In this document: positions 1-11,562 of the stretch, piece by piece
Position numbering within the stretch: the stretch's first letter is position 1
Layout of the letters: each line of letters begins with the position of its first letter
Source: Tanypteryx hageni
Lineage: Eukaryota; Arthropoda; Insecta; Odonata; Petaluridae
NCBI GenBank assembly: GCA_028673005.1
Contig: CM054116.1
Span: 19,477,840 to 19,541,839 of the forward strand
DNA: 64,000 bases
Direction: 5' to 3'
Made by a program: the position numbers and the translations under genes
The notes under the pieces: model-generated
Databases searched by the model: none
What the model was told of the DNA's origin: nothing
The model's input: only the letters and a program-made list of their open reading frames with translations

Positions 1-167
1 GAAGGCGACCCCTTAAAATTAGGTTCACTTACAAAAAAACTTTTACATTTGTGCATAACAAGCTAACATTAAGATGATGATTTAAAAAAAAAGTAAATTT
101 ACTACTTACATCTCCCTCTCCTCTGTTTCCTTCCCTTATTCTTGCTGTCCTGTTCATTCATCACAAC

Positions 168-318
168 TTATTCAAATTTGAACAAGTTGTCCATGGAATT
201 TGATATGCAGCATTTCTTGAACCCTCTTGAGATACTATTGGGATCTATTTTTTTACATGCTGCAATGATCCAACTACAGAGAGGTGGTGTACTGGACTTC
301 TTAATTTTTTGTTTGGGC
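168..318 (-). pseudogene. pogo/Tigger-like (DDE_1) transposase C-terminal relic
   Basis: The minus strand reads about 50 codons ending at a TAA (complement of 168-170). The readable part contains a tryptophan-led helix followed by the motif GFKKCCISNSMD. That motif matches the conserved SFKKCGISNALDG block near the end of pogo/Tigger/jerky-type transposases of the CENP-B/DDE_1 family. The catalytic core is not seen upstream, and no ATG or HTH domain is present, so this is a truncated fossil rather than a gene. Family assignment is from motif recall, not from a search. Confidence 0.6.
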
Positions 319-808
319 TACCTTATTTAAAAGTTAGAAGTAATTACTTGTCCTATTTCACTTTAAAACTCAGCATACATGTACTACTCAAGTGCTCTCG
401 TAAATTTTCTACACTCTGAAACTCACGTCCACTTTTCGTCTGCCATTGGCATACCAAACGCAAAGCATCATGTTTAAATTGTAGTAAATACATTTAAATT
501 TTATCAGTCTTGTTTACATTGTATTAGTAGACACTTTAATTGGTGCCTACATGACTTTGTGTTTCGTATTACGTACGGAACCAACCAGCTGTAGTAATTT
601 TCGTTCAACTTGTCACGCGATTACCTACCCAGCTCTAAACACTTCCCTACCGCCGATGTGGTTAGTTGGTTGGTCTGTGGGAGCAATTTTAAGAAATTTG
701 ACAAACTTTTTAAATATTATAGTAATTAATTAAATACGATGTATTACTTTATGCATTAATAAATTTTTTAATGGACATATACTTCACATCTGGGTGTTTC
801 ACGGTGGT
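319..808. other. AT-rich stretch without recognised gene
   Basis: No coding signal is convincing here. A region around 570-690 is less AT-rich and has short inverted words (accaacc near 580, ggttggt near 665), as in the ends of small insect repeats. It may be a fragment of an unclassified interspersed repeat. Confidence 0.4.
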
Positions 809-1186
809 TCATTTTAAAATTATCTTAAGGATGTAACACCACTTATTAACGTCATCGAAAAACTGTTTCTGAATAGCATCGTCAATAAGACCTTTTACAG
901 TTTTTAGTTTTTTTTCAGGAAATTTTCCAAATTATGTAGCAATTTGTGTGATTTACAGATAATTCGTGATTTGGAATTCTATGATTCTGCTTCCATTCAG
1001 AAAATCCACTTTCTTGTTTATTAAACAATGTAGAATATGAAGTTTTCAGAAATAAAAGGCATGGAAAGCAAAACAATCCATTTTGGTTTTCAGAATAAAA
1101 CATCCATTTTCTATATTTTTTCTTGCCGTTAAACAATACCTTGTACATCCAATCTTTATTAAAACTGTGACCATCACTGGAAGATG
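809..1186 (-). pseudogene. hAT transposase relic with TTF-type zinc finger (ZMYM1-like)
   Basis: On the minus strand, codons from about 1186 to 915 read a TTF-type zinc-finger block: a WM-YSENQNGLFCFPC stretch, then a GFSEWKQ segment, then NHELSVNHTNC. This is the finger that precedes the DUF4371/RNase-H part of insect hAT proteins annotated as zinc finger MYM-type 1- or 5-like. After a frameshift in an A-rich run, codons 895-809 resume with IDDAIQKQFFDDVNKW, the helix that normally follows the finger in this family. The catalytic and dimerisation domains are absent. This copy differs in sequence from the hAT relic found in the large tandem units. Confidence 0.75.
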
Positions 1187-1316
1187 GTATACTTGCATTT
1201 CTTTATGTTCAGGGCCTTGCAATATAAGTCAACTCCTGAATTAATCAGATGATAAGTTCCAAGAGGACTGATGATTGAAATTAATTTGCTCCTTTTCTTC
1301 AAATTCTATTTCAGCA

Positions 1317-1900
1317 ATATTGACCCTCTTTTGAAATGGTCTTATCATACTAACAATTTCTGTGAAAAGCTAAACTCAGCGTATTATATCCTATCTGTCC
1401 TGAAGCACTCACTCAGTTTTGAGGCATTAAAAAAAGTGTACTTTGCTTATTTTTATTCACATATGGCCTATGGCATTGTCCTCTGGGGCTCCTCTACCCA
1501 ATTAAATGAGGTTTTCAAAATTCAGAAAAAGGCCTGGTCAATGTGCAATGCACCTTTCATGGCACACTGCCGGCCCCTTTTTAAAAAGTTAGGACTCTTG
1601 ACTGTTCCTTCTATTTATATTTATAATGCGGTGCTGTATGTGAGGCAAAACATGTCTGACTACAAGAAAAATAGCAATTTCCATGATTATAACACAAGAA
1701 GAATTAATGATCTCCATGTTATGCAACAAAACTTGAAAATTTGCTCCCAAGGACCAAAAGCAAGATGTATTAAATTCTATAATGCTTTGCCAGTTGCAAT
1801 CAAAGGAGCAAGCACATTTCAGTCATTTAAGAAGCATGTTCATGATCTCCTGATCACAAAATGTTTTTATAATATTAGTGATTTAATGTCTGTTATTTGA
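1317..1900 (+). pseudogene. jockey-like non-LTR retrotransposon, reverse transcriptase C-terminal end
   Basis: A reading frame of about 195 codons ends at the TGA at 1898-1900. It contains KLNSAYYILSVLK, then VYFAYFYSHMAYGIVLWG, then a LFKKLGLLTVPSIYIY block and a YNALPVAIK/FKKHVHDLL tail. This order is typical of the region after the catalytic reverse-transcriptase motifs in jockey/CR1-like elements of arthropods. The polymerase active site (YADD-type) is not in the window, so the element is 5'-truncated, the usual outcome of target-primed reverse transcription. The uninterrupted frame suggests a fairly recent insertion. An AT-rich 3' untranslated tail probably continues to about 2000. Confidence 0.75.
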
Positions 1901-3058
1901 GGTACTTTTGTAATTATTGTTTTCTTTTTAAGATATTTTGACGTGTCTTACGCATTATTTTGTAATGTCTTTCTGGACAAATTAGCTTATTATTATGATT
2001 ATTATGCCATGCATTTAATTTCCTCGATTTTTAACCAAGATATTTCTCCAAAATGCCTGGAATAATATAATAAGCTCGATATTTATCAGGTATTTTAAAA
2101 AGTCTTGGCCAGTTATCAGTAGTAGACCGAATTCATGTAAATATTCTATGTAAATAGACATCAGATGGAGTTTGTTCTCATAGAAAAGGTGATGTAAGAG
2201 AAATAACTGAAGTGCATATATTTTTCATTAAATGCATTCTGCTAGATTGTCTTGTAATCCATGACATGCTCAAATCACATTTTACCGTAACTGCATTTTT
2301 TTGGGTTCCTTTTACATTATGCAATCCTAAAAGAATATACTTTTATTACTCTGTATAAAAGCAAAGAACACAATCTTGTGATGGAAATGTGTTGCTAAAT
2401 AACTGTTGGAGTTGTTCATTTGTGCTTTCAGAAAGCTGTCAGTGATATTTTATCCACACAAAGGTGAGAAATGCTTCGATGTAACCAACTCGTATTGCGT
2501 CTAGTGACAGGTTTATTTATGGCATTGTGTGATGTCTGGGAGATTTATTTTGAGCATGAACTGTTTACGTTTATTTCCATAAAATTCACTCTTTTTTAGG
2601 TGAAAAATGGCTGAGCATGATTTTGCTAAATTAGTGAAAATTACTAATTATAAATTAAATAACTTGAGAATGGACAACGGCTCATAATTGAACCATTCTG
2701 TGAGATTTAGGAGCTCGACTCCAAAATAGGTTTTCAAGTTGTCTCCATGTAAAATAATGGCAATGGATGCCAACTTTTCATGATTACGTACGTTAAAAAA
2801 GTACTAAAAAGTAATTCTTAGAAGTCACTTCTTAAATATTTGCTTTTTGTGGTAATTGATTCATCAAACTCTGCTTTAGATAGATTATTCAATGAGTTGT
2901 CGTAAATAACAACATTGAAATCTCAGAAGTGCAGACATTACACAAATTCCAGCTTTTCCAGATTTTTAGCTCTAAAAATGGGTGCGGGCATTACACAAGT
3001 AAATATGTTACTTAATTTATCATTCATTTTATAATAAACCATAGTTATAATAGTTAAG
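1901..3058. other. AT-rich intergenic sequence
   Basis: I see no supported gene, RNA or tandem repeat here. The first ~100 bases are probably the 3' untranslated tail of the retrotransposon fragment to the left. Confidence 0.4.
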
Positions 3059-3163
3059 ATGCCACCTAAGAAGAAGTTGGGCTGGGAGGATAAAAAAAGA
3101 AAAGGTTCTAGCAGAGCAAAGCAACAACCTAAGATATGTGGCTTTAGAAAGAAGACAGCATAG
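3059..3163 (+). CDS. short lysine-rich ORF, possible mobile-element N-terminal fragment
   Basis: An ATG-started ORF of 34 codons begins [15 protein letters not shown] and ends at TAG 3161-3163, directly before a TA microsatellite. The MPPKK start with a basic run recalls N-termini of some insect Helitron-type or hypothetical mobile-element proteins. The match is short and basic runs are common, so function is not claimed. Confidence 0.2.
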   Translation: MPPKKKLGWEDKKRKGSSRAKQQPKICGFRKKTA

Positions 3164-3167
3164 TTGC

Positions 3168-3170
<3 letters not shown>

Positions 3171-3257
<87 letters not shown>

Positions 3258-3280
3258 CATATATGTATATATATATATAT

Positions 3281-3314
<34 letters not shown>
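3171..3314. repeat. (TA)n microsatellite
   Basis: About 140 bp of almost pure TA dinucleotides with two short interruptions of the form tacatatatg. The long IYIY reading frames it produces on both strands are artefacts of the repeat. Confidence 0.97.
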
Positions 3315-3317
<3 letters not shown>

Positions 3318-3520
3318 TCATCATCATGCTTCTGTCCGAAGACAGGTTTTAACTGAATCGCTGCCTCCATTTCTCTCTCTCCCAAGAAGCCTCTTTTATA
3401 CCTCTATAAGTAGTATATCCCTGCTTTATATTATCTAATATTCCTATTCTTTTTCTCCCTCTTCCTCTTTTTCCACTAATTTTTCCTTCTAAGATCGTCC
3501 TTTGTAAACACTGTCTTCTC
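3315..3520 (-). pseudogene. RTE-like non-LTR retrotransposon, extreme 3' end
   Basis: The minus strand reads a basic block with ILEGKISGKRGRGRKRIGIL, then a short acidic/hydrophobic linker and EREKWRQRF. This is the C-terminal signature following the reverse transcriptase in RTE-type elements of arthropods (IxGKxxGKRxxGRxRxxWLDNL...DREKWR). It is followed by a short (gat)n run and then TA repeats; RTE elements commonly end in simple repeats. Only the last ~200 bp of the element survive. Both ends abut TA microsatellites. Confidence 0.7.
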
Positions 3521-3529
3521 AATATATAT

Positions 3530-3591
<62 letters not shown>

Positions 3592-3603
3592 GTATATATA
3601 TAT
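3521..3603. repeat. (TA)n microsatellite
   Basis: About 80 bp of TA dinucleotides with minor interruptions, on the other side of the RTE-like fragment. Confidence 0.95.
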
Positions 3604-4060
3604 GCAAGTAGTTGGTGCTTGCATTCTGCAAGCATTTCATCTGACCCTGATAAAAATTAATATTTCAGAGAGATATAGCATTATTAGAAATATTTTTTAA
3701 TTCAAAATATTTTGTTTAAAAGATTGCGAATTTTTAGCGTCCGCATTTTTACACTGCAAGATTTTCGTTTTTTCTAGTAGGTTTTGCACAAAATCCTACC
3801 TAAGAAAAAAATTTCGAATCTCCAGCTCACCTGGAAATGCCTAAACATTAGTAATCTCCTATATGTTATATCCTCCTCCTCCTCTGTAAGAAAAGTCGAT
3901 ATATAATGCCTAGTAGAAGGTGCTTGCATACTGCATGCATTTCATCTCACTTTGAAAAATCATTCATTTTTCAGACAGATATTTCATCATGAGAAATATT
4001 TCTTTAATCCTAAAGATTTCTCCTCTGGACAGGTTTTTGTTTTTTCATTAAGAAACAATA
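3604..4060. repeat. diverged direct duplication (~150 bp, 303-bp offset)
   Basis: The segment from 3604 (gcaagtag..ggtgcttgcat) recurs from 3907 (gcctagtag..ggtgcttgcat). Similarity continues through a shared gcatttcatct stretch, a ttcagacaga-like word and a gaaatatttt tail before fading. The copies are clearly old. Confidence 0.6.
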
Positions 4061-4534
4061 ATGAACTAAAACTATCGCTAATTTTTGCAATTTTAGGAAT
4101 ATAATATTTTTCCCAAATTTAATTAATAATGCCACACATTTCTGCCAAATTTTAAATTTATAGTACAATTAGAAGAGAAGAAACATTTATCTAATTGTTT
4201 AAATTTAAATAATTTTTACCGCCAAAATAACAATTTTATGGATAAATTGAAATATTTTTTCGTTTACATTGGCTAACTTCTAAATAATTTAAAAACAAAT
4301 TATAATATCAAAATTTTATTATCCCTATTTCGGTTTTTTACAAATTTTTACACCGCCGTCTCAAGACCTTTAATCTGATATGCAGTTTGTAGGCTGAATT
4401 CATTTTTTAAGGCCTCTCGGTGCTGTTACAATTCCTATTTATTATATAGGTAAAACAATTTAACTGTGTCTTATAAATATGAGTGGGCATTAATGGGTTA
4501 ATTTGTTATATTTTTTGTAGAATTTGTCTTGTTT
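4061..4534. other. AT-rich sequence without recognised feature
   Basis: Long A/T runs with no supported reading frame or structured RNA. Confidence 0.35.
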
Positions 4535-4760
4535 TTTACCACTTGTTGTGTGTTAAACCCTGGTTAGACCCAGTCGACCAAGGGGACCAACTGCTTAACA
4601 TCCCTTCCCAAGGACAGAGCGCTGACTTGTGCAGTCTCCTCAAAGCACACAAACATGGGACGGGACAATCACAGGTTGAAAAATCTGACCTCCACAGGAT
4701 TCGAACCTGTGACCACTTCATGGAAGACCAATGCTCTAACCACTCTACCACCGCCTCCCC
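4535..4760 (-). repeat. tRNA-derived SINE
   Basis: On the minus strand the segment starts GGGGAGGCGGTGGTAGAGTG and contains an A-box match (TGGTAGAGTGG). About 45 bases downstream is a B-box match (GGTTCGAATCC), bracketed by a perfect ACAGG/CCTGT T-stem. The anticodon arm does not fold as a 5-bp stem with a 7-base loop, so this is a tRNA-derived head, not a tRNA gene. It is followed by a ~140-bp tRNA-unrelated body and an A-rich end (..ggtaaaaaacaagac) at about 4535. RNA polymerase III transcription and LINE-driven mobility are known for this class; activity here is not shown. Confidence 0.75.
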
Positions 4761-6613
4761 AGATAAACCTGTGGGCAAAGAAATGATAATTAAGATTTAT
4801 TGCAAAACATTACACAAATTTTAAATGCCCAAAAATATTTTTACTTTATTGAACATTCAAATATGTGAATTTTAGATTTATTCTTTACTTTTTAGTCCAT
4901 ACAAAATGTGACTTCATTAAAATAAATTTTATTTTTCTGTTTTTAGGCCCAGATTAAAGACTTATGGAGCTTTCGCTGATAATGTCCTCAAAGATCTTCA
5001 AATATTCATCAATCTTGATCTCTATATCAGACTTTATTCACATACCTAATTATTTATTTAGTGTGTAAAATAATTATCTTTATTTCTGTTTATTGTCAAC
5101 AATAGAAATGTTTTCTTTCATTGTAATTTGTTGATTGGCACTACCAAGGAAGCATAAATGTTTCTATTTATTTGAGAAAATCTATAGGAAATAATTGCTG
5201 CAATTGATTCTGAATATAGTTGTGGTTACATGACAATATTTGCCGTAAGTATTCATGCTTTTCTTATATCGTGTATCATTATGTGTTATTTTATTGAAAT
5301 TTGTAATTGTGGCATCCGTTTGGCTGACTCAGTATAAATATGCTAATATGGTTTTGTATGTATGTGTACATTATAAATATTAAATTTGGTTAAAATTTAT
5401 GTGGAAAATTCAACACAAATACTTGTAAAAAAGAAATTTATTTATTACTTGTATTGTGGAAGCCCTGGTTTTGATATCTATGCTAAACATGTTGATTTTG
5501 ATATTTTAATTTGCACACCACCACCAATTCCTTCCCAATTTATAATTACCTAATTTTGAAATTTTTCTAAGTTGATTCGGTCGAAATGTGTCATTTTGGT
5601 CATGTATTTATGTGAAAATTCTGTGACAAATTTGGTTGAAATCGGTTAAGCCAACAGATGGACGAAAATCACTAAAAATGCTGAATTCGTAACTCATTAA
5701 CATTATGAATAAGTAAAAATATATGTTGAAATATCATGCCAATAAACATTGATTTATGACCTTGAATATTGAACTGTGGATGTAACATAAAGTCAAGAAA
5801 TTGTAAAACTTCTATGAAGACTGACTTCTTTCAGAATATCACTATGATTGAAGAAGTCTTCCAAACAGAATCAGCATTCCAGTGAATGATTCTGAACACA
5901 GATTAAGAATGATGCCATGGGAAACCAAGTGTGAGAGATAGAAAGCCCGGCCTTTTCTGAAGTATTCATTGTCTTGAGCACAATATGGAAATTTATTCGA
6001 AGTTTGTTTTATGTCCCAAAATTATGAGTAAACTAGATGAAAGTACCTGGCAATGCCCAGGCTATGCCAGACGTGCAAATAAAATTATGTCATATGGTAA
6101 CACAATCATTTCCACATTTGCACATTTTTTCATGTTCATAAAAACAATTCTTTCCCCTATACTGCATATGGAGAAAGTAAAAATCCTATCACATACAGAC
6201 AGACCAACAGACATGTGTGACATGTGAAAACAGTCAAAACATGTTCAAAGGGCCTTAAAAGGTGTATTTACATTGAAACCTCGAAAGCGAATTCTTTCAT
6301 GAAAACAATACATTCTCCATATGGAGAAAGTAAAAATTAATTCTGAGATATCTCTGATACCTATAAATTGGGCCAGGAGGGTCCATGGAGGTCCGGAGGG
6401 AACGAGAGCATATATGAGAATAATACGATTTTGAGTTCAACAATGCAATCAGATGGAAAGGTGACATAAAAATGCTAAATTTTGTCAAAATATGATATTA
6501 AAACATTAAATTCAAGAGATTTTGATTTGAAGGTGATAAAGATGAAAAGAATAAGAAACTATTGTCATTTTTCTTTAATGCAGTCCTAGTCCGGAAATCG
6601 AAGGTCAAATATG
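4761..6613. other. intergenic sequence with old interspersed-repeat fragments
   Basis: No coding gene is supported. Short phrases such as tttggttgaaatcggttaag (about 5630-5650) and the acagacagaccaacag run near 6199 are typical of common arthropod interspersed repeats. A word catatggagaaagtaaaaat occurs twice, near 6165 and near 6317, with similar left flanks, indicating a small old duplication. Confidence 0.4.
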
Positions 6614-7242
6614 AGAATTTTAATAAGTAAAAGAAAATAAGCTTGCAGGTTGAAATATCCATTTTTCCATGTTACCTTATGGGGAATGGAAATCATTCTC
6701 AGGGATCGAACCAGGCCTATTTTGGAATTATGTTTTTCTAAATGACTTTTACTTTAAGAACCGAACATTCCTATTAAATATCAATCTTCTAGATACTGAG
6801 AAAGTTTGTTAAAAATAGCATTACAGTTCCACTTTTCCGCCCACCGATGACAACTACGAAATCATTTTTATATATAATATTCAATTAAGGGCAGCAATAT
6901 TGCCCAAGCACAACAGCATTCTTCCATTTGCTAATTAAATTCACCCTTTTGGCACACAACTCAACTTTAGTCATAGACACATTTTTAACCATTCGCCATA
7001 TAAAGCGATTTTGCTCTGTGACTAAACATACCCAATGCTAGGCCATGGAATCAAGGATGGGGAAGTTTGTCACTTCATATACTAATCATTTTTTGATGGC
7101 TATGGCACAAAGTGGCTTCCCATGGTGCACTAGAAAAAGGTAGAAGTTGTTGCAAGCCAATCCAGTGCAATTAACATTGGTTATTTTATAGCGGGAAAAA
7201 TCCGTATACTTATCTCATATTTCGCTCTTACTTATTCATTAC

Positions 7243-8503
7243 TCATTCACAAGGATGTAATTCAAATAAGTTAGATATTTTTTTGACACATGAAAATCGT
7301 CTGCATAACGAATAAACTATCAAGTCACACATCGGAATATTTGCTACTTTAGCCCTCCTATATGACCTTTCCCGAAAATTTTTAATAATTGCCTTAATAG
7401 TACCAACTGTGATACAGATTTCACTCAAGCCATTAAAATCATGCACTTCATGGTTAAGACGATGGGAAGAACAATGAACAAACATTGCTTTCGGGTGTAA
7501 AGATATAATTTTTGCTTGCACACCCCCTAGCTTTTTAGCCATTGCAAAATATCCATCATATCTCTGACCAACTAAAATTTACATTTGCAATTTAAATTAA
7601 TTAATATCTCTCTGATAGTTCCTTCTGCACTGCGATCTGATATCCGAATAAACCCAAGAAAAATTATTCGCGAATACGAGTTTGTCCAGTGATAAACTTG
7701 GGAAATATAAACCCTATTGATGATAATTGTACTATTCCCCCAATATCAGTCATTTCTTCGGTCTAAATGGAAATCCCTTCGAATGCATTTCCTGCAGCAA
7801 CTAAATCATCTCTCAAAATACACCCACAAATTTCTATTATTTATTTCGAGTTCTCATAGATGTGTATTTAGCGTTTGCATTGCAAGTAATTAAATGTTTT
7901 TGTTTCATCACCTGCCTCATTCCGAAAGATTGAACATTTCCTTAATTGTTAGTTTTAACTCGTAATGCAATATCAAAACAATACTTATTGAATACAGTAT
8001 TGCTCTATTTTCCTCTTTTGCATCGGCAACTAATTTGTTTTGCAGCATTTGTTTCGAAGGACTTTTCTCTTTCATTATTGAAAAAGAGTGATCGACTTCT
8101 GTTTGTGAAGTTTTATGACAGTGGGTTTTGTCATGGGAACTTGCGGCTTCATGAAATTTTTTGTATTAATGAAAGAATATCGAAATTCCCTATTCGCCCT
8201 TTGAGGAAAAAAGGATACATACTTGACATAGAGCAGCCTTTAAAAGTGTAGAATAAGTTAACCAAGGAGTATGCTGAGTAAGCAACGGTAGACGGAAAGC
8301 TCGAATATTTTCACCATCATGCTTAAAGTCATAAGTCGGAGAAGATGTCCAGCATTTGCTCAAGATTTCATATTTAAATTCACTAATCATACTTTGTGGC
8401 CTTTCATCTACCCTTACACAATCCAATATCAAAATGTTCACTAACTTCTGAAGCGACATCATAGATCTCAAGTTGATCATCTACTTCATCAATTCCTGGA
8501 TCC
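7243..8503 (-). pseudogene. hAT (ZMYM1-like, DUF4371) transposase, N-terminal and core relic, copy 0
   Basis: Reading the minus strand, codons starting near 8503 give an acidic N-terminal segment and then, after a frameshift, SKCWTSSPTYDF and a TTF-type finger around CQVC. Much further on, at 7542-7243, comes AKIISLHPKAMFVHCSSHRL followed by GTIKAIIKNFRERSYRRAK. These are the TTF finger and RNase-H-like core of hAT proteins related to zinc finger MYM-type 1. Stops and frameshifts separate the blocks. The C-terminal end of the same element lies at 15005-15270. Confidence 0.85.
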
Positions 8504-10537
8504 TATTTCGTTTTTATTTAAATAATGCGTAATATATATAGAGTTTTATTGCTGTTATTGAGAAAATATTTATATACGAAATTCATTTTTATTACTTCCA
8601 TTGGCTACAAAACGTAACATGGAGCTCGTAAAAATATACAAATAAGGATGTGTACTATGGCAAAGCAAATAAAATTCAATACAACACAAAACATAATGAA
8701 ATGGTATATTTTTAATTCATTTGTTTATTAAACCAAATAAGAAAAACGCCTTAAAATTAACCTACCTTCTTATTGAAGTTAACTAGAGTTAATATTTTTC
8801 CAACAGAAAAATATTCAGTTAAATAGATTTATGAGTAAAAACTCTATCAAGCAAATCTTTAAAATAGCGATTCCCTCTAAGATACCGCTTTTCTTATCCC
8901 TATAGACCTGCTCCTACAGGATATTTAGTTGTGTAAAATAACGGTGCACATTTTCAAATTCAACTGAAGATAGGCCAACCTATTTAGAAAATATAATATG
9001 CTATCTGAAATTATCCGGGGTTGCTCGGGTTTTTAAGTCAAGATAGACAATTGTGAGGAAGATTTGAGAATAAAATCAAGTAATGAAACCAAGTTAATTT
9101 AAATTGTAATGCTTGATGTTACGCAATATTTCATGTCTTCCCATATTTTGCCCAAATAAATAAATTTTCTCGCATCCTTTATCGGCGACTAACTTAGTTT
9201 GTAGTTAACTAACTTTGTATCTTTTATCAAATAATCATGATAAACAATCGATGGAATAACTTTTAAAAGATAGTTATTTCACTCGAATCGATTTCCAGTT
9301 GAAGAAACTGCATCATATTATGTGTTCATGAATATCAAAAAAATTTAAACCTTGGGCAGGAATTGCACGCTCTAGGGAAGCAACCGGTGGAAACACGTTT
9401 GAAGATATAGTCAAATTTAGCTTAACAATACCCATCCCATGCAAAGGCTGATTCTGTGGGTTTAATTTGTCACGTGAATATTTTATAGTGAAACCTATGA
9501 AGCAAAACTTGTTCCCGGACTTTGAAATCGATTTGGCGATAAATGATTTGTTTGTATAACATGGAAAGTGTTGTTATAATAAAATAAGCAAAAATTGACT
9601 AAATTGATGCATACAAATGTTCAGTTGAAGAGAAGCAAAAAGGACATATAGGTATTTAAATGAGGAAGAAGTTGACGATTATATTTTGGTCGAAATTAAA
9701 AAATTGTTGTAGAAGTTTTCTTATTGTACCTTCTTGGATATGTTTTAATTCCTTAATTTCATATGTAAATGAAGAAACAAATTTCGCTGTCAATTATAGG
9801 GAACGAATACATATATTCCTAACAAATAAAAGTATTGCAGGAGATGGAAATCGGCGATTTCATGGGAATCCGTTGATAGTAGCCGAGATCGTATTTAATT
9901 GAGAAGATATATTGGAAACACTAATTGACTAATTTTTCTCCGAATTAATTATTTGAGCGTAAACTATACTTGAAATGCAATTTGAAAATAACGATTCAAA
10001 TATGACGCCATAAATTCCCATTAAAAGCACTAAATCAATGCAGTCGTAATATATACGATATCAGTTCCCATTTAAAAGCATTGATCTTGTCAGTATGGTT
10101 TTAGCATTTGGCATTGTTGAAAAGAGGAATAAAATCTTTTTTATGTTATAAAAATCAGTTATTTAAGCTATTTCGGCACGGATATTAATTCGGCTTTAAA
10201 AAATAAGCAACTCTACTATGTGATCTCAGGAAAGAACTGATATAAAAGTTGTCTCGCGTAATTTTTAATAAATAAACATTCATTTTGTATGTAATAATTG
10301 TATCTAGCTACGTATATCATATAAGATTTACGGCAAGGGAGAGTGGCCTCGGGATTCCCTAGAAGTAACAATGACCCCTCTAAAGAAGAAGCCAAAGAAG
10401 CCTTCTGTCACACACTTTGCGTATGCGCGAGCCCAAGGTCAGATTGTTCTACTATCAGCAAACACATGTTGTTCATTGCTCGATGCTGTCGGTCTTCAGT
10501 TGTTCGACCAACTACGTGAACACGCACATCTGCACTC
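8504..10537. other. unit sequence without firm gene (copy 0 orientation)
   Basis: This ~2-kb stretch recurs in all units (for example 23210-25255). It contains an 80-codon open frame (9660-9902; minus-strand equivalents near 23845, 33852, 43858, 54923) that I do not recognise and that lacks codon or domain support. A short TA run near 8532 varies in length between units. Confidence 0.4.
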
Positions 10538-10684
10538 ATGGAGTGGACAAAAGCAAATACAATCAAACTAATTGAATTTTATGAAAAATATTCAGTTTTA
10601 TCGGATGATACCTCTAGCGAACATAAACAAGCAAATTATCGCATTGAAGCGCTAAGCGAAATCGGGTCATTAGTATTTAGCTAA
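10538..10684 (+). CDS. MADF-domain (Myb/SANT-like) short ORF, copy 0
   Basis: ATG at 10538 opens 48 codons beginning MEWTKANTIKLIEFYEKYSV and ending at TAA 10682-10684. The pattern EWT-x5-LIE-x-Y-x5-L is the first half of a MADF DNA-binding domain (usually about 85 residues with two more helices). Here the frame stops after the second block (EALSEIGSL), so the domain is incomplete unless a splice site is used. A weak donor-like gtattt overlaps the end. MADF proteins act as transcription factors and as accessory DNA-binding proteins of PIF/Harbinger transposons; which applies is unknown. Confidence 0.55.
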   Translation: MEWTKANTIKLIEFYEKYSVLSDDTSSEHKQANYRIEALSEIGSLVFS

Positions 10685-10904
10685 AATCGGTCGATTATCC
10701 GTAATTTCGAAATATTTGCTTTAATATTTGATGAATGTAAAAACGTACTGGAATAAACGTTGTAGCAAATTTAATTTTGTACGAAGTTCGTTTAAAACAT
10801 TTCCCCATATAATGCATCGTTTAAGAGATATGTTTAAAACATATTTTTTTATCTTACCCCACCACTCCACCTGCCGGCGACTATTGTAAACACATTACAC
10901 TTAC

Positions 10905-11054
10905 GTCTTATGAACGCTCCTTTTTATTTTTTTAACTGTTGGAGCTTTGTGGCTATAGCCAAAATTAGAAGGCGATGGTTTGAGTTTATTTCTTTTCTTT
11001 GTCAAGTCTTTAAATCCGTCTCGCAGTTCCTTGAAATATTTATTATCATTTAAC
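10905..11054 (-). other. 150-nt exon-like segment, copy 0
   Basis: Inverted counterpart of the exon-like segment at 22693-22842, bounded by the same AG acceptor and GTAAGT donor in minus orientation. Confidence 0.35.
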
Positions 11055-11548
11055 CTATTTGGAATTTGTTAGAAATATTACTGGCATAGAGAAGGTCATG
11101 TGGTGGCCACAATAGATTTTGAAATGTGTAACGGAAATAAATAATGGTAAATAACCCATTTCAATTTACACAATTTACCTTTGTTTGATAACACATGTTC
11201 ATGCCTTATGGAATTGCGAATGTTTTGTGTTTTTTATTAAATATGTAATGGATATCAATAATGGCCAATAACTCTTTTCAATGCACATATATATATATTT
11301 TTCCTTTCTTATTGTATGCACATATATCTTATGGAAGTGAGAATGTTTGTATTTTTAAATGAAAATGTAATGGATATTTTGAATTTCATCAGCTACATAA
11401 TATTTGTTTTTTCCATAGCGAATTCCCGTTTTGTACGTTCATTATGTAGATGTGTTCTTTTAATTGTAAAAATCGTTTAATTAATTTAATGACGGCGCAA
11501 TAATACTCTCTCTTTGTTTCTCGTGAATTGCATTGTTAGGGACGCTCG

Positions 11549-11562
11549 GTTGTCTAGGCAAC
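11549..11562. promoter_or_regulatory. RFX X-box-like motif, copy 0
   Basis: The sequence gttgtctaggcaac is a near-palindrome of two RFX half sites (complement GTTGCC-TA-GACAAC). It lies 20 bases before an ATG at 11583 that opens an 18-codon frame ending in an AAG|GTAATA donor at 11636. The motif is identical in all five units. Confidence 0.35.

Noticed and set aside
3029..3624. Long IYIYIY reading frames on both strands
   Set aside because: Produced by TA dinucleotide repeats; no protein is implied.
4680..4760. A functional tRNA gene on the minus strand
   Set aside because: Pol III boxes and T-arm are present but the anticodon arm does not pair, and the sequence continues into a SINE body.
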